A stretch of 6,781 bases of DNA from positions 1 to 6,781 of the forward strand of contig CAMLPZ010000236.1 in NCBI GenBank assembly GCA_946482045.1, given 5' to 3'. Below are positions 1-4,709 of the stretch, one piece after another. Under the pieces are notes generated by a model. That model made no database searches. It was not told the DNA's origin and worked only from the letters and a program-made list of their open reading frames with translations. Every line of letters starts with the position of its first letter. Within the stretch, counting starts at the first letter, position 1. Origin of the DNA: an uncultured Asticcacaulis sp. (GTDB taxonomy: Bacteria; Pseudomonadota; Alphaproteobacteria; Caulobacterales; Caulobacteraceae). The position numbers were made by a program, and so were the translations under genes.

Positions 1-25
1 TTTCCCATCCATCACGATGAGAGCC

Positions 26-412
26 TTACTTCTTCACCCAGTTGCCCGAGGCATCCTGGTAGTACTCACCCGCGCCGACCTTCGGCATGATGACGTTAAC
101 GAAGGCCGACTGGCCGGCGGCGTCAGCCGAGACGTTGTTCTTGGCGGCGGCCTGGGTATAGACGGTCTGGCGGCCGGCGTTGATTTCATCGACCGCGGCC
201 TTGAGCGCGGTGTCGGACGACGCCTTCACGAACCCCAGATAGCCATTGCTCTTTTCGCCGACGATGCCCTGCTTCTTGGCGGCGTCGACCAGGGCCTTGG
301 AGGCGGCGACGTCGGCCATGGCCGGTGTGGCGATCAGGACGGCGGCGCCGACACTTGAGGCGGCCAGGACAGTCGCTGTACAGACGGCTTTAAAAATAGA
401 CAGCTTGCTCAT
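26..412 (-). CDS. ydbL: YdbL family secreted protein (DUF1318)
   Basis: This gene encodes a 128-aa exported protein of the YdbL/DUF1318 family. Residues 1-33 form a signal peptide: a basic start (MSKLSIFK), a long hydrophobic stretch, and a signal peptidase I site after A31-M32-A33, before D34. The mature part carries the family's recognisable blocks: KKQGIVGEKSNGYL (about 47-59), a V-x-x-IN-x-x-R-x-x-Y block (74-85), and a C-terminal GEYY-x5-GNWVKK. In E. coli, YdbL is a periplasmic partner of the YdbH-YnbE phospholipid-transport bridge and is proposed to act as a chaperone that controls YnbE assembly. That role is carried over by homology. It is the last gene of the operon, 10 nt after ynbE. 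The ATG start is supported by a strong AAGGGGG ribosome-binding site. No terminator hairpin is visible in the 25 nt left before the window edge. Confidence 0.93.
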   Translation of the reverse strand: MSKLSIFKAVCTATVLAASSVGAAVLIATPAMADVAASKALVDAAKKQGIVGEKSNGYLGFVKASSDTALKAAVDEINAGRQTVYTQAAAKNNVSADAAGQSAFVNVIMPKVGAGEYYQDASGNWVKK

Positions 413-416
413 GATA

Positions 417-425
417 TCCCCCTTA
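417..425 (-). promoter_or_regulatory. ydbL ribosome-binding site overlapping the ynbE stop codon
   Basis: Read on the minus strand the junction is TAAGGGGGATATCATG. The TAA that ends ynbE runs straight into the AAGGGGG Shine-Dalgarno of ydbL, which lies 5 nt before the ATG. A ribosome ending ynbE would therefore sit on the ydbL initiation site, which suggests translational coupling and a fixed YnbE:YdbL ratio. The overlap is seen directly; the coupling is inferred. Confidence 0.7.
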
Positions 426-605
426 GAACAGGTTCGGGTTCTGCTGAACGAGGGCCTTCATGTCCTCATCGAGCTGATGCTTCACATTGATGTCGAGCTT
501 GGCGTAAATTGGCGCCAGGTTGACATTGACGTTGACCGACGGCGTGCAAGCCATAAGCGTCAGTGCCGATGCGCCCGCGACGGCCGCGAACAGGGTGTGC
601 TTCAT
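423..605 (-). CDS. ynbE: YnbE family outer-membrane lipoprotein
   Basis: This gene encodes a 60-aa lipoprotein precursor. Residues 1-19 are a lipoprotein signal peptide ending in the lipobox L-M-A-C, with the lipidated cysteine at residue 20. The mature peptide is about 41 residues: CTPSVNVNVN, then an amphipathic DINVKHQLDEDM segment, ending QNPNLF. The CTP start, the repeated N-V/I pattern and the final LF match the E. coli YnbE family. In E. coli, YnbE is an outer-membrane lipoprotein that extends the YdbH beta-groove by strand pairing, giving a continuous inner-to-outer membrane bridge; here this is homology-based. I chose the ATG at 605 over an in-frame ATG at 632. It has an AGAGGAA ribosome-binding site about 7 nt upstream and gives an uninterrupted signal peptide, whereas the longer form adds nine polar residues. 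It lies 72 nt after ydbH and 10 nt before ydbL. Confidence 0.92.
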   Translation of the reverse strand: MKHTLFAAVAGASALTLMACTPSVNVNVNLAPIYAKLDINVKHQLDEDMKALVQQNPNLF

Positions 606-647
606 TACCGGTTCCTCTCTTCCATACCGCATATAGTCGCAGATATA

Positions 648-666
648 GGCTGAACCGTGGCTGAAC
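648..666 (-). repeat. Short direct repeat in the ydbH-ynbE gap
   Basis: GGCTGAAC occurs twice on the plus strand (648-655 and 659-666), separated by 3 bp, so the period is 11 bp, close to one helical turn. It lies between the ydbH stop and the ynbE ribosome-binding site, in the only sizeable gap inside the operon. It could be a tandem operator or chance; no promoter is clear next to it. Confidence 0.4.
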
Positions 667-677
667 GGAAGCCGGAC

Positions 678-3600
678 TTATTGTTCAGGCTTCGCGTCCC
701 CTCTTGGCTTGAAGCCGGCGAGGATATCGTTGAAATTGACCGGAATGTCGAGGTTCAGTTCGACCGGCGTGTTCGATGGCAGCTTGATCGGCTTCTGCAT
801 CCACTTGCCGCTTAGGTAGTCGCTGATCGATACGGTCGCCTTCTGGCGTTGCGGCGGGTCGAAATGACCCTTGATGTGGAAGTTCACATTGACGCGCCCG
901 TCCGGCAGCGAGTTGATCCGCGCGTCCAGTTGTTCGTAGCTAAGGAATTCCATCGCCTGGAAGGCCAGGTCCTGGAAGGGATTGAATTCCGCCGGCGTCT
1001 GGCCGGCCTCAGCCATCGCGTCGGAGCTTACCGAGCCGGTGGCGGCGACATCGGCGACACCGCTGCGCAGGATCGAGATGCGGCCGGGACCGTCGGCCGC
1101 CATACCCCCATCCTTGAATGTCATGTGTTCGCCCATCAGGGTGAACGGCACGCGACCGGTCAGGCGGCCTTCGAACGTCATGTGCTGGCGCAGGTCGGTG
1201 GCGGCGATGACCTTGCCGAAATCCAGGCCATTGAAGGCCACGACGCCGGTGATCGGTGTTTCGCCATCGAGCGGCAGGCGCATGGCTTCCAGCCGCACCG
1301 GCCCACCGGGACTTTGCACGGTGGCGCCTTCGACGGCGACATGATCGCCCTTGAATTGGACGCCGAGATCGAGGTTCTCGAAGGGCACGGCCGACTGGAT
1401 GCGGCTGACGGTCACCTTCTGGTTCGGTTCCGTTTCCAGGGGCGCCAGCGAGGTAAAGACGATACGCGCCTTCATGCCTTCGGCGATGCCGGCAGGGCCT
1501 GTGAAGTTGATGCCATCGGTCGCCAGAACGCCGCCGCTTGAGCCGCCGGCCGGCGCCCAGTCGAAGCGACCGGTGAAGCTCGCCGAACCCGACACATCGC
1601 GGGTCATGATGGTTGTGGCCAGCGGGCTCAGGTGATGCGGCTGCAGGGCGCCCGGCGCGAATTTGAGATCGATCGTGTCGAAGGACAGCCGGCCTTTGCC
1701 GCTCAAAGGGTCGTTGTCGAGGCCGATGGCGACGACCGGCAGCGGGCCGCCGCCGGGTGCCGGGACAGCCGGGGTGGCGGCGACGAACCGGCCGGTCATG
1801 CGACGCGTATCCTGTTCGAGCGTACCGGTCAGGCGCATTGGGTTGAAGCGGCGCTTGTCGTCCGCCATGGCATCGGCGCCGGTGCCCGAGGTCAGGCTGA
1901 GTTTAAGACCCAGCACATCGCTCGAACCTTGCGAATAAGCGTCGAAATCGCCTTGCCCGCCGCTGAGCTTCAGCGCTTCAGTCGGCGCGGTCAGGGCCAA
2001 GCCCGAATAGGTGCCACTGACCCGCCAGCCCGACGGCGTGACGCGGACCAGGGCGCCTTCGCGCTGGGCAATCGTCGCAACAATATTTTCGACATGGGTG
2101 CCCAGTTCGGCCGAACGGACCGAAACGGCGACGGGCGCATCGAGTGTTGCGGTAAACCCGTTGTCGGCGATGGCAAAGCCGCCGCGCGCGTCGAAACTTG
2201 CGCCTTCGACCGGCACGGTGGTCAGTTCGCCGTTCAGCCGGTAAGCGCCGCTGAGGCGCAACGAATCGGACGGATTGGCATAGCCGAATTTCGACACGGT
2301 GAGCGCCAGGCCGGGCAGGTCCGCGCCACCGACAGTCACGCCGAAACCGCCTAAAGCTTCAGTCGACAAGACAGGTGTGTTGCGCCCCGGCGTCAGGACC
2401 GCGCGGCCACCGCCGTCAAGGTCGGCCGTCGCTCCGCTCAGGCGGATATCGTAGCGCGGCGGCATGGCCGCCTGGCCCATCAGCGCGACCTTCAGGCCAC
2501 GGGCGCGCAGGGTGAAGCGCTGAAACGCGCGATCCAGCGCGACGATGTCATCGCCCTCGGGAGTCTTGTTTTCTTTTTGGGGGTCCTCACGACGGCTGTC
2601 AGCCAGTGGCTTCAGGCCCGAATAGCTCGCGCCGCTGGTCAAGTCCGCATCGAGCTTGACCGACCATTCGCCGGGGATGGCATTCAGCGTGCCCGACACG
2701 GGCGCACGCGCACCGCTGAGCGTGATATCCGAGATCGATGCCTGGCCGAGGCTGAGATTGCCCTTGAAATCGGCCTTGGTCTCGGCGGAGGTCAGGGTGG
2801 CGGCCAGGTTGGTCAAATTCAGGCGCGCCGAACGGACCGACAGTCCGCCCTGGCGCAACGTGCCGGCTTCACCGGTCAAGGCGCCACCAGCGGCCAGGGT
2901 CAGGCCGTCCTTGACGTCGTAACGGGCGCGCAGGCCCAGGGCCGGCCCTTCGAGACGCAATCCCTGCGTATCGACATCGGCCGTCTTCAGCCCACCAGCG
3001 CGCGATTGCAGCGCGGCGGCTCCTTCATACTCTATGTATTTGGCCGTCGCTTTCGTCTGCCCGTCGAGGCGCAGGGTGGCGTTCAGATCCTTCGTAGTGC
3101 CGAAAGCACCCTCGATGCTGCCGGCGCTTACGGCGACCTTCGCATCGAGTTTACCGGCTAGCGCGGCCAGGCCCGTTGCCTTGCGATACGGGATATAGCC
3201 GTCAAGAGCGAAGGCGACGTTGCGGGCGCGGAAATCCTGGCCGTCAGCACCTTCGGACGCCGCGACATCGCGCAGGTCCCAGCGTGGCGCGTCCAGTCTG
3301 GCGTGCACTTCCAGACGGCCACCCGCCACGGCTTTCGCCGTCAGGTAACCGCCGGTGATTTCGCCAGAACCCTTCGCACCTTCGAACTGGGACTTCGGCA
3401 CACTCAAAGACAGGTCGGTTAACTGACCGACCCGCATCTTGACATCGCCATTGGTGCGCAATGCACCGTAATCGGTCTGGAGCAGGACGGTGGCGTCATC
3501 CAGGATGATGCTGTCCGGCGGTGGCGCACCCGTCGATGGCGCCGACAGTGCCGTCTGGACCAGTTTGTGGATACTGCCGAAGTGCAGCTTGCCGTCCTTG

Positions 3601-4109
3601 ACGACGACGGCGACCAGCGGATGGACCGCGTGCAGGCTCTTCAGCCGGAACAGCGGTTGTCCGCCGCCAGCGAATGGATGCAGGCTGTATGCGGCGTCGA
3701 AACGCTCGATGCTGACATCCGGATGCTTTTCATCGCCGATGACGATCGTGCCGGAGACGCGGCTTAAGGAAAGCTTGGAAAGCTTGACACTGGCGGGAAC
3801 TCCCTGCCCTTTCAGCCAGCCTTCAGCGATTTCGGCAGCGATTTCCTTGCGGGCGACGACCAGCAGCGTACCGACAGCCGCGGTGCCGACCACGGCGACC
3901 CACAGCCAGGCCGGCGCCTTGATGCCACCTTTTTTCGGAGGGCGACGACCACCGCCGGACGGGCGGCGGTTCGGCAAGCCGATCCCGTCGTCATCGCCGC
4001 CTTCGGGCGCGCCGTCGGGCCGCGTCACGCGCAAGAAGCTGTCGCCCGCGCTCATATGCGCTGGAAACCACAAGGCTTCATCGTCTCGGGATGGGCGATT
4101 CTCAGGCAT
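678..4109 (-). CDS. ydbH: YdbH family AsmA/TamB-like intermembrane phospholipid transport protein
   Basis: This gene encodes a 1143-aa inner-membrane-anchored periplasmic protein of the YdbH family (also named 'dicarboxylate transport' domain protein in databases). Residues 1-65 are a polar, Gly/Pro/Arg-rich cytoplasmic tail. A single membrane helix follows at about 66-86 (APAWLWVAVVGTAAVGTLLVV). The rest is periplasmic and made of repeating beta-strand segments typical of AsmA-like lipid-transfer bridges. The most conserved family region is near the C-terminus, roughly 860-1110, including a GRLSFDTIDLKF block and FNGLDFGKVI. A charged loop at about 504-521 (RREDPQKENKTPEGDD) breaks the beta pattern. 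E. coli YdbH acts with TamB and YhdP in phospholipid movement to the outer membrane and binds YnbE through its C-terminus. At 1143 aa it is clearly longer than E. coli YdbH (about 880 aa). It is the first gene of ydbH-ynbE-ydbL. The ATG at 4109 has an in-frame TAA 9 nt upstream and no visible Shine-Dalgarno; the next ATG (codon 19) is no better supported. Confidence 0.92.
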   Translation of the reverse strand: MPENRPSRDDEALWFPAHMSAGDSFLRVTRPDGAPEGGDDDGIGLPNRRPSGGGRRPPKKGGIKAPAWLWVAVVGTAAVGTLLVVARKEIAAEIAEGWLKGQGVPASVKLSKLSLSRVSGTIVIGDEKHPDVSIERFDAAYSLHPFAGGGQPLFRLKSLHAVHPLVAVVVKDGKLHFGSIHKLVQTALSAPSTGAPPPDSIILDDATVLLQTDYGALRTNGDVKMRVGQLTDLSLSVPKSQFEGAKGSGEITGGYLTAKAVAGGRLEVHARLDAPRWDLRDVAASEGADGQDFRARNVAFALDGYIPYRKATGLAALAGKLDAKVAVSAGSIEGAFGTTKDLNATLRLDGQTKATAKYIEYEGAAALQSRAGGLKTADVDTQGLRLEGPALGLRARYDVKDGLTLAAGGALTGEAGTLRQGGLSVRSARLNLTNLAATLTSAETKADFKGNLSLGQASISDITLSGARAPVSGTLNAIPGEWSVKLDADLTSGASYSGLKPLADSRREDPQKENKTPEGDDIVALDRAFQRFTLRARGLKVALMGQAAMPPRYDIRLSGATADLDGGGRAVLTPGRNTPVLSTEALGGFGVTVGGADLPGLALTVSKFGYANPSDSLRLSGAYRLNGELTTVPVEGASFDARGGFAIADNGFTATLDAPVAVSVRSAELGTHVENIVATIAQREGALVRVTPSGWRVSGTYSGLALTAPTEALKLSGGQGDFDAYSQGSSDVLGLKLSLTSGTGADAMADDKRRFNPMRLTGTLEQDTRRMTGRFVAATPAVPAPGGGPLPVVAIGLDNDPLSGKGRLSFDTIDLKFAPGALQPHHLSPLATTIMTRDVSGSASFTGRFDWAPAGGSSGGVLATDGINFTGPAGIAEGMKARIVFTSLAPLETEPNQKVTVSRIQSAVPFENLDLGVQFKGDHVAVEGATVQSPGGPVRLEAMRLPLDGETPITGVVAFNGLDFGKVIAATDLRQHMTFEGRLTGRVPFTLMGEHMTFKDGGMAADGPGRISILRSGVADVAATGSVSSDAMAEAGQTPAEFNPFQDLAFQAMEFLSYEQLDARINSLPDGRVNVNFHIKGHFDPPQRQKATVSISDYLSGKWMQKPIKLPSNTPVELNLDIPVNFNDILAGFKPRGDAKPEQ

Positions 4110-4247
4110 CGTATTTTAGGACGGGCTTCTGCTCGTAAGTGTTTTCGAATTCGCACTATGCACGGAACCTGTTAAAAATTGTGGACATATCGAAAAACTT
4201 TCAAAGGATAAGATAGTGAATGCGGCCGAAATCCGGCGCAACGCCTA

Positions 4248-4277
4248 TTGACAGTGATTTTTTAGCCGCACCTTATT
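4248..4277 (+). promoter_or_regulatory. Possible promoter for the structured leader / M23 peptidase transcript
   Basis: A perfect TTGACA -35 hexamer lies at 4248-4253. Downstream are weak -10 candidates: CCTTAT at 17-bp spacing or CTTATT at 18 bp (4272-4277), each 3/6 to TATAAT. Read with the Caulobacter-type consensus, TTGACAG plus 10 nt is followed by GCCGCACC (4265-4272), a partial match to GCTANAWC. The surrounding region is AT-rich. Transcription from here would give a leader of about 430 nt before the peptidase ATG. The -35 is strong; the -10 is not. Confidence 0.35.
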
Positions 4278-4290
4278 TTTGCCGCGATTT

Positions 4291-4305
4291 TTCATATTTT
4301 ATGAA
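4291..4305. promoter_or_regulatory. Perfect 6-3-6 dyad, candidate operator
   Basis: TTCATA-TTT-TATGAA is an exact 15-bp inverted repeat. It sits 14 bp beyond the possible CTTATT -10 element, where a repressor could block initiation or early elongation. A 3-nt spacer makes an RNA hairpin possible but weak, since the arms are A/T-rich, so a DNA-binding site is the likelier reading. The cognate regulator is unknown. Confidence 0.45.
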
Positions 4306-4320
4306 GGTGTTAGAGGATAA

Positions 4321-4335
4321 CAGTGAACATCACTG
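4321..4335. promoter_or_regulatory. Second perfect 6-3-6 dyad, candidate operator
   Basis: CAGTGA-ACA-TCACTG is an exact 15-bp inverted repeat with the same arm and spacer lengths as the dyad at 4291-4305. The two centres (4298 and 4328) are 30 bp apart, close to three helical turns, so proteins bound to both would face the same side of the DNA. The half-site sequences differ, so one regulator binding both is not assured. A single CAGTGA half-site also occurs at 4252-4257, overlapping the -35. Confidence 0.45.
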
Positions 4336-4343
4336 CGCTCCGC

Positions 4344-4385
4344 GATGAGCCGTTAACCCTTCATTAGGACATTCGAAGGCTCATC
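4344..4385. repeat. 8-bp inverted repeat enclosing the CtrA-like box
   Basis: GATGAGCC (4344-4351) and GGCTCATC (4378-4385) are perfect reverse complements separated by 26 nt. Each arm is followed closely by TTAACC (4353-4358 and 4386-4391), so the unit also has a direct-repeat character. In RNA it would form an 8-bp, partly GC-rich stem with a large loop. In DNA it frames the CtrA-like site. Confidence 0.5.
4353..4367 (+). promoter_or_regulatory. Near-consensus CtrA-type binding site
   Basis: TTAA-CCCTTCA-TTAG matches the alphaproteobacterial CtrA consensus TTAA-N7-TTAA at 7 of 8 fixed positions, and the first half reads TTAACC, the commonest form. A separate TTAACC half-site follows at 4386-4391. 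CtrA controls cell-cycle and envelope genes in Caulobacterales, and an M23 endopeptidase is a plausible target. Short sites like this also arise by chance, and the site is not next to a clear -10 element. Confidence 0.4.
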
Positions 4386-4406
4386 TTAACCACTTTCACA
4401 TATCAA

Positions 4407-4445
4407 GGGCAGGCCTTTTTGCCCGTAAACCTGGGCAAAATTGCC
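4407..4445 (+). promoter_or_regulatory. Overlapping, mutually exclusive hairpin arms
   Basis: Four complementary arms follow each other: GGGCA (4407-4411), TTTTGCCC (4417-4424), GGGCAAAA (4433-4440) and TTGCC (4441-4445). The middle pair makes a perfect 8-bp stem with an 8-nt loop. The outer arms can instead pair with the nearer middle arm (1 with 2, and 3 with 4 through a short loop), which would break the central stem. Such an arrangement is typical of attenuators and switches. No ligand, leader peptide or U-run is apparent. Confidence 0.35.
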
Positions 4446-4464
4446 TCATTTTCGCCTTATTTTG
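4443..4464 (+). repeat. Imperfect 11-bp tandem repeat
   Basis: GCCTCATTTTC (4443-4453) is followed directly by GCCTTATTTTG (4454-4464), 9 of 11 identical. A related CCTTATTTTTG occurs at 4271-4281, next to the possible promoter. The second unit overlaps the CGCC/GGCG hairpin. Confidence 0.35.
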
Positions 4465-4548
4465 GCGTATGCAAGGCCTTCCGCGAACGTGAGACTCAGC
4501 TCATGGTCCGGAGGCTGAAGTCGGATGGCAGTTTGAAGCTGCCCCCCG

Positions 4549-4568
4549 GGGTCTTTTGAACAAGACCC
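4549..4568 (+). other. 7-bp stem-loop in the peptidase leader
   Basis: GGGTCTT (4549-4555) and AAGACCC (4562-4568) are perfect reverse complements with a 6-nt loop. TAAAGTGACG follows rather than a T-run, so it is not a standard intrinsic terminator. It directly follows the GGCAG/CTGCC hairpin at 4527-4543, separated only by a C-run. AAGACCC recurs at 4648-4654 and could compete for the first arm. Confidence 0.45.
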
Positions 4569-4588
4569 TAAAGTGACGTTTTCGTTCC

Positions 4589-4620
4589 GTCGCGTTGTGG
4601 CGGAATTCAGGAAACGCGAC
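4589..4620 (+). other. 8-bp stem-loop upstream of the M23 peptidase
   Basis: GTCGCGTT (4589-4596) and AACGCGAC (4613-4620) are perfect reverse complements around a 16-nt loop. An alternative pairing of TTCCG (4585-4589) with CGGAA (4601-4605) overlaps its first arm. The stem ends about 90 nt before the chosen ATG. Confidence 0.45.
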
Positions 4621-4690
4621 CGCTGGAAAACGGCGGCGCAGATTTTGAAGACCCTTTGCTTGGCCAGAAGGCCAGCCACCGACGATCAAC

Positions 4691-4696
4691 AGGAAG
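4691..4696 (+). promoter_or_regulatory. Ribosome-binding site favouring the ATG at 4710
   Basis: AGGAAG lies 13 nt before the ATG at 4710, a little far but the only purine-rich match near a start of this gene. The in-frame upstream alternative, TTG at 4656, has no Shine-Dalgarno and would add 18 polar residues before the membrane anchor. The TGGCC/GGCCA hairpin at 4661-4674 lies just upstream. Confidence 0.5.
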
Positions 4697-4709
4697 TAAC
4701 TCGCGTACC

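Larger units (their letters stand above)
4344..4674 (+). ncRNA. Candidate structured leader RNA or non-coding RNA
   Basis: Successive stem-loops fill most of this stretch. Stems: 4344-4385 (8 bp), 4417-4440 (8 bp, 8-nt loop), 4453-4467 (CGCC/GGCG), 4493-4522 (4+4 bp with one bulged A), 4527-4543 (GGCAG/CTGCC), 4549-4568 (7 bp, 6-nt loop), 4589-4620 (8 bp, 16-nt loop) and 4661-4674 (TGGCC/GGCCA on an AGAA loop). Three perfect 8-bp stems at short distance are more than expected by chance in about 330 nt. The region lies between a possible promoter and the M23 peptidase, so it could be its 5' leader or a separate RNA. I do not recognise it as tmRNA, RNase P RNA, SRP RNA or 6S RNA. No U-run terminator marks an end, and strand is inferred from the downstream gene. 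Confidence 0.35.
4110..4709. other. 600-bp divergent intergenic region, AT-rich on the ydbH side and structured on the peptidase side
   Basis: No convincing protein gene is present. The reading frames here are short and lack ribosome-binding sites; the best small one (ATG at 4301, 15 codons) has none. The left part, about 4110-4320, is visibly AT-richer than the genes and should hold the ydbH operon promoter on the minus strand, but no good -35/-10 pair is clear there. From 4248 rightwards come a possible plus-strand promoter, two dyads, a CtrA-like box and a chain of stem-loops, listed separately. A GANTC (CcrM-type) site lies at 4493-4497 and another just inside ydbH at 4097-4101. Confidence 0.75.

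Noticed and set aside
423..632. Longer ynbE start (MRYGREEPV extension)
   Set aside because: It puts nine charged or polar residues before a complete lipoprotein signal peptide and lacks the AGAGGAA site that serves the ATG at 605.
849..2354. Long plus-strand open frames (230 and 240 aa) opposite ydbH
   Set aside because: They are antisense shadows in GC-rich DNA: Arg/Gly/His-rich translations without domain signatures, fully opposite a recognisable YdbH family gene.
4180..4188. DnaA-box-like ATGTCCACA (minus strand)
   Set aside because: It matches only 7 of 9 positions of TTATCCACA, stands alone, and no origin features accompany it.
4176..4204. Minus-strand promoter for ydbH with TTGAAA as -35
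   Set aside because: At 16-18 bp spacing the candidate -10 hexamers (ACAATT, CAATTT, AATTTT) match TATAAT in at most half the positions, too weak to list as a feature.
4301..4348. 15-codon ORF (MKVLEDNSEHHCAPR) that could be a leader peptide
   Set aside because: No ribosome-binding site precedes it, its ATG lies inside the dyad at 4291-4305, and its codons do not point to an attenuation signal.
4503..4525. GGTCCGGAGGCTGAAG resembles the conserved loop of SRP RNA
   Set aside because: The GGAAGCAGC part of the SRP motif is missing and the flanking helix does not match, so the similarity is limited to GTCCGGA.
4503..4559. 18-codon ORF in the leader (MVRRLKSDGS...)
   Set aside because: No Shine-Dalgarno is visible and the sequence is better explained by the overlapping stem-loops.
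4656..4709. TTG start at 4656 for the M23 peptidase
   Set aside because: It has no Shine-Dalgarno and adds 18 polar residues before the anchor; the ATG at 4710 has AGGAAG upstream.
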